DNA from: an uncultured Collinsella sp.
GTDB lineage: Bacteria; Actinomycetota; Coriobacteriia; Coriobacteriales; Coriobacteriaceae
Length of the DNA: 5,090 nt
Assembly: GCA_900557505.1 (NCBI GenBank)
Contig: USTC01000111.1
Location: 1 to 5,090, forward strand
Direction of reading: 5' to 3'
The translations under genes and the position numbers were made by a program. How positions within the stretch are numbered: the stretch's first letter is position 1; each line of letters begins with the position of its first letter. Below, piece after piece: positions 1 through 4,332 of this stretch. The notes beneath the pieces are model-generated. The model saw only the letters and a list, made by a program, of their open reading frames with translations, had not been told where the DNA came from and did not search any database.

Positions 1-30
1 GCTGCCGTGACGTGACGAGTGAGGATATCC

Positions 31-138
31 GGACGGACGAGCGTGGATTTTCGGACATTTACAAATCGAGCGTGGATAATCTCCCACTTTTGGCTTGAAA
101 CTAGGCTCAAAACGGGAGATTATCCACGCTCATTTTTT
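31..138 (+). repeat. Intergenic repeat element, copy 1 (GAGCGTGGA family)
   Basis: This element has a close relative in the same orientation at 1432-1533. The 26 bases at 31-56 are identical to 1432-1457. They are followed by a perfect 18-bp inverted repeat, GAGCGTGGATAATCTCCC at 68-85 and its reverse complement at 114-131, around a 28-nt loop. The motif GAGCGTGGA plus a short A/T stretch plus TC occurs three times here: 40-53, 68-81, and on the opposite strand at 118-131. The mobility or function of the element is unknown. Together with copy 2 it brackets the gene at 429-1391. Confidence 0.8.
68..138 (+). terminator. Probable intrinsic terminator formed by repeat copy 1
   Basis: A perfect 18-bp stem (68-85 with 114-131) is followed after one base by six T residues at 133-138. 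This is the layout of a Rho-independent terminator on the + strand. It would end transcription of a gene lying to the left of the window. The 28-nt loop is longer than usual, so a repeat element doubling as a terminator fits best. Confidence 0.6.
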
Positions 139-280
139 AGGCATGTAGATGCCGATGGCTCGGCTAAGCGACGGTGCGTGCAGAGGCAAAGTCGCATTTG
201 GCGTAGTCTTGAATCTCGACGGGTTTTTCTTTCTGATAATCCGATGGACCAAGGCCTCAAAATGTGGAGACAGGGACCTC
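139..280. other. Intergenic stretch with no recognised feature
   Basis: This is the leftmost part of the gene-free region 1-428. Short open frames cross it, but they have no ribosome binding site and give protein sequences of random appearance. It holds no RNA gene or clear repeat that I can recognise. Its base composition looks more AT-rich than the genes to the right. Confidence 0.5.
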
Positions 281-309
281 TCGACAACCGCCCTGCCTGC
301 AGATATAAG
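281..309 (+). promoter_or_regulatory. Sigma-70-type promoter for the AbiEi-like gene
   Basis: A -35-like hexamer TCGACA (281-286) is separated by exactly 17 bp from a -10-like hexamer TATAAG (304-309). Each matches the TTGACA/TATAAT consensus at five of six positions. Transcription would start near 316, giving a leader of roughly 110 nt before the start codon at 429. This is a prediction from sequence only. Confidence 0.6.
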
Positions 310-341
310 CCATCAGCCTAAAACGTCCAAAACCGTCAAGC

Positions 342-373
342 ATTTGGTCAGCGCCTGGACGGTATTTGGTCAG
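342..373 (+). repeat. Direct repeat ATTTGGTCAG in the leader, possible operator
   Basis: ATTTGGTCAG occurs at 342-351 and again at 364-373. The start-to-start distance is 22 bp, about two helical turns. A short inverted pair, CGTCCA (324-329) and TGGACG (356-361), overlaps the same area. The site lies just downstream of the predicted promoter, so it could be bound by a regulator, perhaps the gene's own winged-helix product as in AbiE systems. That role is inference. Confidence 0.3.
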
Positions 374-418
374 ACTTCGCATGAAACCGTCTGGTACGTT
401 TGCGCCGTTCCAAGATTT

Positions 419-424
419 GGGAGG
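419..424 (+). promoter_or_regulatory. Ribosome binding site that fixes the start at 429
   Basis: GGGAGG ends four bases before the ATG at 429. The upstream in-frame candidates, TTG at 366 and ATG at 381, have no Shine-Dalgarno-like sequence. The next ATG, at 438, is 13 bases from this site, which is too far. The spacing to 429 is a little short but workable. Confidence 0.6.
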
Positions 425-428
425 CGAC

Positions 429-1391
429 ATGGGAAACATGACGGCGAATCAAAGGCTTGCAAGTCACATTAAAGCATGCGAACAGCAGATGAGCTGCGTG
501 TACGCGCGCACGGCGGCGGAGGCAAAGCAGATTCAGCGGCGGGCGGAGGCGGGAAGTCTCGAAGCGGTCATGCCGGGGCTGTATGCGCGTCCGGAATACT
601 GGTCCGAGCTCAAGTTTCGGCAGCGTTATCTGCATCGGGTGCGGGCGCTTGCGCAAAAGCACCCCGACTGGACATTTTGCTCCTATACGGCGGCTGTTAT
701 CTATGGCCTTTCGGTTTCGCATGCCAATTTGACGCACATCCATATCGCCGCGATGCCGGCCCAATCGACGACGCCGGGCTCTCAGGTCATTCGTCATCGC
801 TATGCTCGTCAAACACGGGCCACCCAGATGGATATCGCCGTAACCGATATCGATCAAACGATTACGGATTGCTTGGTCGATGCATCGTTTGTCGAGGGAC
901 TGATCATCGCGGATTCGGCGCTCCATGAGCAACTTTTGTCGAAGGAGCATCTCGTTGAGACTGTCGACAAGCTTGGTCTGAATCGTCGCGGCGTTGTGAC
1001 GGCGCGCAGGGTTGCACGATGTGCCGATGGGCTGTCGGAAAGTGGCGGCGAGTCCAAGGCGCGTGCCCTGATGATCGAGCGCGGCTGGCAGACGCCGGAG
1101 TTGCAAGTTGAGCTGTTCGACCCGGTTGAGCCGGGACGACCGTATCGCGTCGACTACTTGTGGCGCGTGGGCGACCGGCTGATTATCGGGGAGTTCGACG
1201 GATTTATTAAAAGCGAGAAGGCGGCGGAGGAGGGCAAGCTCGCGAAGACGCAGTTCGATGAGCGCCAGCGCGAGTCGAGGCTTTCGCTGCTTGATAACTG
1301 CAAGATCGTGCGCTTGTGCTGGGATGATCTAAGGGATCCGACAAAGTTCGATCGCAAGCTCAAGGTCGCCGGCGTGCCGCGTGCGTGCTGA
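429..1391 (+). CDS. AbiEi-like winged-helix protein with C-terminal DUF559/Vsr-like nuclease domain
   Basis: The product is a 320-residue protein, probably cytoplasmic, with no signal peptide or membrane segment. The N-terminal half resembles AbiEi-type antitoxin/regulator proteins: a short helix-turn-helix region leading to 'VMPGLYARP', then 'TFCSYTAAVIYGL' (residues 82-94), the usual 'SAA..hGL' type motif. The C-terminal third resembles DUF559/very-short-patch-repair-like folds: 'GESKAR' (Glu208), then 'YRVDYLW' (Asp242) and 'GEFDGFIK' (Glu255, Asp257, Lys261). This is the spacing of a PD-(D/E)xK-like active site. The family role is poorly known; such proteins are usually annotated as an AbiEi-domain or DUF559-domain protein. 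No nucleotidyltransferase toxin (AbiEii) lies next to it, as the next gene is on the opposite strand. The start at 429 was chosen for its ribosome binding site; ATG 381 would add 16 residues. Family assignment is by pattern recognition, not a search. Confidence 0.7.
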   Translation: MGNMTANQRLASHIKACEQQMSCVYARTAAEAKQIQRRAEAGSLEAVMPGLYARPEYWSELKFRQRYLHRVRALAQKHPDWTFCSYTAAVIYGLSVSHANLTHIHIAAMPAQSTTPGSQVIRHRYARQTRATQMDIAVTDIDQTITDCLVDASFVEGLIIADSALHEQLLSKEHLVETVDKLGLNRRGVVTARRVARCADGLSESGGESKARALMIERGWQTPELQVELFDPVEPGRPYRVDYLWRVGDRLIIGEFDGFIKSEKAAEEGKLAKTQFDERQRESRLSLLDNCKIVRLCWDDLRDPTKFDRKLKVAGVPRAC

Positions 1392-1418
1392 GGCAGTTGC
1401 AGAGCGTTTGGCTGCACA

Positions 1419-1533
1419 AGCGTGGAAAATCGGACGGACGAGCGTGGATTTTCGGACGCTTGTTGAATGAGCGTGGATAATCTCCCGTTTTTAGCTCGTA
1501 AGGGGGCTCAAAGTGGGAGATTTTCCACGCTCA
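1419..1533 (+). repeat. Intergenic repeat element, copy 2 (GAGCGTGGA family)
   Basis: This is the second copy of the element at 31-138, in the same orientation and starting 28 bases after the stop of the AbiEi-like gene. Bases 1432-1457 match 31-56 exactly. The main stem pairs 1468-1486 with 1515-1533 (19 positions, one mismatch at 1523). A further unit, AGCGTGGAAAATC at 1419-1431, is perfectly complementary to 1519-1531, so the right arm can pair with either of two left arms. No T-tract follows on either strand, so this copy is not a standard intrinsic terminator. It sits between convergent genes. Confidence 0.8.
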
Positions 1534-1558
1534 TCTTGCGGGTGCGATACAGCGGCGG

Positions 1559-2155
1559 CTAGGCGCTGACGATGTGGGACAGCGGCAGGTCGTGCGCATC
1601 GGTGGGAACGTGGTCGACGCGTTGCTCGTCAAAGGCGATGCCGACGACCTGGCATGTTGCCGAAAGCGTGGGCAGGCAGCGGTCGTAACAGCCGCCGCCG
1701 TAGCCCAGGAGCGCGCCGGTGCGGTCGAAAGCCACGAGCGGCACGATAATCATGTCGAGAGCCTTGGCGGGCACGATGGGGAAGTGGTCGCTGTCGACGT
1801 CCGTGGCTGCGAAGGCCCGCGTAGGGTGGGCGATAAACGGGGCCTCGGACGCATCGCCGGCAGAGACTGCCCGCATGCACATGCGCTGGCCACAAGCCAT
1901 GGCGTCTGTTGCCGAGAGCATGCACGGATAGGCCACGCGCCAGCCACGTTTGGCGGCCGTGGCGGCAAACGCGGCTGGGTCGACCTCGGAACCCATCGCG
2001 GCATAGATGGCAACGGTGTGCTGGCCCGCAGCGCCGCTGGACTCCAGCAGCTCAACAAGCCGCGCGCAGATAGTGGCGGACTTTGCCGCCCGAACATCCA
2101 AATCAAGAGCATCGCGCCGAGCAATCACCGCCCGCCGTAACTCAGCCTTATCCAT
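1559..2155 (-). CDS. 5-formyltetrahydrofolate cyclo-ligase
   Basis: This is a 198-residue cytoplasmic enzyme of the MTHFS family (also called ygfA/fau in E. coli, yqgN in B. subtilis). The family uses ATP to convert 5-formyltetrahydrofolate to 5,10-methenyltetrahydrofolate, returning stored folate to one-carbon metabolism. Family signs are the N-terminal 'MDKAELRRAVIARRDAL', 'IYAAMGSEVDP', 'DMIIVPLVAFDRTG', and the signature 'LGYGGGCYDR' around residues 150-159. Length is normal for the family. The usual signature is GYGGGYYDR; here the first Tyr is Cys156. An open frame extends 35 codons further upstream, but the start at 2155 has GAGG (complement of 2161-2164) five bases before it and gives the expected N-terminus. 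The gene is divergent from the zinc-ribbon gene and convergent with the AbiEi-like gene, so it is probably transcribed alone. Confidence 0.93.
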   Translation of the reverse strand: MDKAELRRAVIARRDALDLDVRAAKSATICARLVELLESSGAAGQHTVAIYAAMGSEVDPAAFAATAAKRGWRVAYPCMLSATDAMACGQRMCMRAVSAGDASEAPFIAHPTRAFAATDVDSDHFPIVPAKALDMIIVPLVAFDRTGALLGYGGGCYDRCLPTLSATCQVVGIAFDEQRVDHVPTDAHDLPLSHIVSA

Positions 2156-2178
2156 CCCGGCCTCATCTCCCAGCCTAC

Positions 2179-2201
2179 CAAAAAGGGACAGGTTTATTTT
2201 G
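2179..2201. repeat. GTCCCTTTT-type intergenic motif
   Basis: The + strand carries AAAAAGGGACAGG followed by TTTATTTTG, with short complementary ends (CAAAA at 2179-2183, TTTTG at 2197-2201). AAAGGGACAG recurs exactly in the terminator at 4047-4056, and the hairpin at 2237-2279 has a similar core. It lies 24 bases upstream of the cyclo-ligase start, within its leader or promoter region. Confidence 0.4.
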
Positions 2202-2236
2202 TCAGGTTTTATCTGGGCAAACGCGACGGATTCACC

Positions 2237-2279
2237 CCAAACTGCCACAAAGGTGCCCATCCCCTTTGCGGCAGTTTGG
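2237..2279. repeat. Strong hairpin in the divergent intergenic region
   Basis: CCAAACTGCC (2237-2246) pairs perfectly with GGCAGTTTGG (2270-2279). After one mismatch the stem continues with CAAAGG (2248-2253) pairing CCTTTG (2263-2268), leaving a 9-nt loop. No T-tract follows directly, and the hairpin lies upstream of both divergent genes, so it is not an obvious terminator for either. It could be a leader structure, a regulator site or an intergenic repeat. Its inner part resembles the terminator at 4038-4073 read on the opposite strand. Confidence 0.6.
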
Positions 2280-2292
2280 CTCCCGTTTGGCT

Positions 2293-2306
2293 TTGTTGCG
2301 CAACAA
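2293..2306. promoter_or_regulatory. Perfect 14-bp palindrome, candidate operator
   Basis: TTGTTGCGCAACAA reads the same on both strands with no loop. This is typical of a binding site for a dimeric repressor rather than of an RNA hairpin. It is 58 bases upstream of the start at 2365. No regulator gene is adjacent, and the binding protein is unknown. Confidence 0.4.
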
Positions 2307-2351
2307 GGGCTGCATTTTTGGGTTTACCTTCATGGTGGAAGGAATGAACCG

Positions 2352-2358
2352 AAAGGAG
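2352..2358 (+). promoter_or_regulatory. Ribosome binding site that fixes the start at 2365
   Basis: AAAGGAG lies six bases before the ATG at 2365, which is ideal spacing. In-frame ATGs at 2332 and 2344 are less well placed and would push the zinc-ribbon cysteines away from the N-terminus, where they normally lie in this type of protein. Confidence 0.75.
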
Positions 2359-2364
2359 CCCGCC

Positions 2365-3192
2365 ATGTTTTGTCGCTCGTGTGGCACGCCGCTTGTCGAC
2401 GACGCCCTCTTTTGTCCCGTATGCGGCGCGCCCGTAGCACCCGACCAGGTCGCGGCCACGCAGCAACCCCAGCCTGCTGCGCCCGCTCCTGGGCAATACG
2501 TGCCCGTGCAGCAGCCCGCGCGGCGCAGACGTTCCAAGAAGCCCCTCATCGCCCTTGCCGCGGTGCTTGCCGTGGCGGCGGGTGTCGGCGGGGGAGCGCT
2601 GTTCTACTTCACCCAGATCGCGACCACGCCTATCGACGAAAAGACCTTCCCGGATAGCGGCATGCGTGCGCTTGTCTCGACCAAGTACGACACTAACGGT
2701 GACGGCCGTATTTCACGCGACGAGGCCAAGGCGGTGACATCGGTCGAGCTGGACGGCATCGCGTCGACGCAGGGCCTGGGCAAGACGTTCCCCAATATCG
2801 TTACAGTGGAGTCCGGCGACGACAAACTCGTCAACCTGGACCTTTCGGGTTGCGGAGACCTTAAAACCGTCGAGCTTAACTCGGCGAGTAATGTCACCGT
2901 CGTTAACCTGGACGGTTGCGACAACATCGAGAAGCTCGACCTCAAAAATGCCGAAAATCTTAGAAGCGTCGATCTTTCGGGCAAAAAGAAGCTCGCCACG
3001 TTGGAACTGCCGCAGGATGCGAAGGTTACCGGCATTAAGGACACACAGCTTGACGAGCTGTGGCTGGCCTGCCGGTGTCCTACGAAGGCACCGATAAATC
3101 GGACCAGTATGGCGATATCTACGAGATCGAGCGTGACGAGAACGGTTACGTCACGGGCTTCACGTCTGCCGTCAAGCAAGGTGGCGGCGTAA
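2365..3192 (+). CDS. Zinc-ribbon membrane-anchored LRR protein, N-terminal part of a frameshifted gene
   Basis: As read, the product has 275 residues, but only the first ~231 look genuine. In order: a zinc ribbon with two CxxC pairs (Cys3/Cys6 and Cys17/Cys20); a Pro/Gln-rich linker (~35-52); a basic 'RRRRSKK' stop; one TM helix (~60-82); an EF-hand calcium loop DTNGDGRISRDE (109-120); and three leucine-rich-type repeats at an exact 22-residue period (155, 177 and 199, e.g. 'LVNLDLSGC', 'VTVVNLDGC', 'LRSVDLSGK'). The zinc ribbon should be cytoplasmic and the rest outside. After residue ~232 the frame turns into Arg/Ser/Thr-rich sequence of out-of-frame character ending at 3192, while the frame starting with codon 3054 carries the natural continuation. 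One missing base near 3054-3075 would restore a 553-residue protein ending at 4025. The true function is unknown; a surface or adhesion role is inferred from the domain types. Confidence 0.8.
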   Translation: MFCRSCGTPLVDDALFCPVCGAPVAPDQVAATQQPQPAAPAPGQYVPVQQPARRRRSKKPLIALAAVLAVAAGVGGGALFYFTQIATTPIDEKTFPDSGMRALVSTKYDTNGDGRISRDEAKAVTSVELDGIASTQGLGKTFPNIVTVESGDDKLVNLDLSGCGDLKTVELNSASNVTVVNLDGCDNIEKLDLKNAENLRSVDLSGKKKLATLELPQDAKVTGIKDTQLDELWLACRCPTKAPINRTSMAISTRSSVTRTVTSRASRLPSSKVAA

Positions 3193-4025
3193 GTTACAGC
3201 GTCGAGCACGATGAGTCGCATCGCATTTCGGAGATTGAGGAAGACCTGGCGGGCGGTTACGAGAGCGTCAACACGTTTACGTACGACGCCGACGGTAACG
3301 TCACGCGCATCGACTGCGATGCCGACATTAGCGATTCGTCGAGCACCACGACGTTTACCTACGACGCGGACGGAAACCTGATCAACAAGACGACCCATGC
3401 GGGTTACGGCGAGAGCGCGAGCACGTATGTCTACCAGGACGGCAACATGGTGACCAACACCGATACCAGCCCGGCCAATCCTCGGACGGTCGTGTATTCG
3501 TACGGATACGACAAGGATCGCGTGACGTCCTTTACGCTGGACTGCCAGGGCGACACCGTGGGCACCAGGTGGACGATCACCGCAGGCTACGAGTATGACA
3601 AGGACGGCAACATTTCGCGTATCTCGCCTGTGGCATATGATTCGCACGGCAACGATTACGGCTCGCTGAACTCGTATGCCGCGGTGGATTATTCGTACAG
3701 CGACGGAAAGCTCGACAGGATCGATTCCGAGCGCGGCGGCTATGCGGAGTTCTATTACGACGAGCACGGCAACCTGACGTCGGTCGACGAGTATGCCGGC
3801 CGCGGTTCGGATGCCGAGTTTGAGTTTGAGCACGAGGTCGAGTACCAGCGCTACTTCTGCAGCAAGCACGAGAAGAACAAGCCGGAGGAGTGGATTCGTC
3901 TGGATGCAGAGTACGACGTTGACCAGGGTAGCTGGAGCAATGACTCCGATTATGGCCGTGAGTGCTTTGCAACCATGTACGAGCTCGATCCGTTAGGGGC
4001 CAGGCTGAACCCGTTTATCAAGTAG
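3060..4025 (+). CDS. YD-repeat (RHS-like) protein, C-terminal part of the frameshifted gene
   Basis: This frame is open from 3054 (a TGA sits at 3051) to TAG at 4023-4025. A formal start is GTG 3060, but it has no ribosome binding site, and the product lacks a signal peptide or TM segment of its own. It is therefore best read as the extracellular C-terminus of the gene starting at 2365. Counting from GTG 3060 it has 321 residues with about nine YD-type repeats, beginning near 21, 45, 73, 99, 124, 146, 176, 210 and 230. The clearest are 'FTYDADGNVTRID', 'FTYDADGNLINK', 'YEYDKDGNISRI' and 'FYYDEHGNLTSV'. YD repeats form beta-strand shells or fibres in RHS and teneurin proteins. There is no RHS core toxin-release motif and no recognisable toxin domain; the C-terminus is acidic and ends 'RLNPFIK'. 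An intrinsic terminator follows within 13 bases. Confidence 0.75.
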   Translation: MAGLPVSYEGTDKSDQYGDIYEIERDENGYVTGFTSAVKQGGGVSYSVEHDESHRISEIEEDLAGGYESVNTFTYDADGNVTRIDCDADISDSSSTTTFTYDADGNLINKTTHAGYGESASTYVYQDGNMVTNTDTSPANPRTVVYSYGYDKDRVTSFTLDCQGDTVGTRWTITAGYEYDKDGNISRISPVAYDSHGNDYGSLNSYAAVDYSYSDGKLDRIDSERGGYAEFYYDEHGNLTSVDEYAGRGSDAEFEFEHEVEYQRYFCSKHEKNKPEEWIRLDAEYDVDQGSWSNDSDYGRECFATMYELDPLGARLNPFIK

Positions 4026-4037
4026 CAGCCCACTCGC

Positions 4038-4075
4038 AAACCACCCAAAGGGACAGACACCTTTGGGTGGTTTTT
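4038..4075 (+). terminator. Intrinsic terminator of the surface-protein gene
   Basis: A perfect 14-bp stem pairs 4038-4051 with 4060-4073 around an 8-nt loop (4052-4059). The + strand runs into five Ts at 4071-4075. It starts 13 bases after the stop codon at 4023-4025. The stem core CCACCCAAAGG / CCTTTGGGTGG contains the AAAGGGACAG motif also found at 2182-2191. Confidence 0.88.
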
Positions 4076-4101
4076 GCTGAAAGGCGGGTGTTCGCGGCGG
4101 C

Positions 4102-4241
4102 TTGTCTCGATCTGTAACAGTAACTCGGCAAAAATGGGCCTAGCTGTTACAGATCGAGACAAAGAGCCGGCGACATTCGGAAACGTCTCGATCTGTAACA
4201 TCTGGAGCCGATATTGCCGCCTAGATGTTACAGATCGAGAC
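4102..4241. repeat. Two tandem perfect hairpins sharing GTCTCGATCTGTAACA
   Basis: Hairpin A pairs TTGTCTCGATCTGTAACAG (4102-4120) with its exact complement (4144-4162) around a 23-nt loop. Hairpin B pairs GTCTCGATCTGTAACATCT (4185-4203) with 4223-4241 around a 19-nt loop. The 16-base core therefore occurs four times, in alternating orientation, starting at 4104, 4145, 4185 and 4226. The two copies in each orientation are exactly 81 bp apart. Loops and spacer are unrelated. Neither hairpin has a clear T-tract. They lie between two convergent genes that each have their own terminator. Confidence 0.88.
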
Positions 4242-4283
4242 AAAACTGGTGGGACGGGCTGAGCTGGCCCGCCCAAGCGGCGG

Positions 4284-4328
4284 AAAAGAAAAGGTAGATT
4301 TTCAGGCATGCCCCAAAAATCTACCTTT
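4284..4328 (-). terminator. Intrinsic terminator of the M16 peptidase gene
   Basis: A perfect 13-bp stem pairs AAAGGTAGATTTT (4290-4302) with 4316-4328 around a 13-nt loop. Read on the - strand, the stem runs into a T-rich tract (complement of 4284-4292, broken by one C). It begins four bases beyond the stop codon of the peptidase gene. The + strand has no T-tract on its side, which supports the - strand direction. Confidence 0.8.
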
Positions 4329-4332
4329 GTGG

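Noticed and set aside
1..15. Possible end of an upstream + strand gene (frame 1 reads to TGA at 13-15)
   Set aside because: Only four codons are visible, too few to tell coding from chance, although the terminator at 68-138 suits an upstream gene.
149..472. Open frame of 107 codons upstream of the AbiEi-like gene
   Set aside because: It has no ribosome binding site, overlaps the promoter and the real start, and has random-looking protein composition.
348..1106. Long - strand open frame of 252 codons opposite the AbiEi-like gene
   Set aside because: It is Arg-rich, without recognisable motifs; it is the shadow of the + strand coding sequence, which has family motifs and a ribosome binding site.
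31..1533. Insertion sequence or transposon with the repeats as ends
   Set aside because: The repeats are direct rather than terminal inverted, no transposase is encoded between them, and no target-site duplication was found.
1574..2140. + strand open frame of 188 codons opposite the cyclo-ligase
   Set aside because: Antisense shadow of a well-identified enzyme gene with a proper start and signature motif.
3040..3080. Programmed -1 ribosomal frameshift joining the two halves of the surface protein
   Set aside because: No X-XXY-YYZ slippery heptamer and no clear downstream stimulatory structure are visible; a one-base deletion is simpler.
2604..3869. Long - strand open frame of 421 codons opposite the surface-protein gene
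   Set aside because: Val/Arg/Ile-rich sequence produced by the complement of Asp/Tyr/Gly-rich repeat codons. It crosses the frameshift without showing any domain, and the + strand motifs are unambiguous.
4102..4241. CRISPR array
   Set aside because: The 16-base cores alternate in orientation and form hairpins, there are only four, and no cas genes are nearby.
4251..4274. GC-rich bulged hairpin between the tandem hairpins and the M16 terminator
   Set aside because: Eight GC-rich pairs with one bulge and no T-tract are easily produced by chance in GC-rich DNA.
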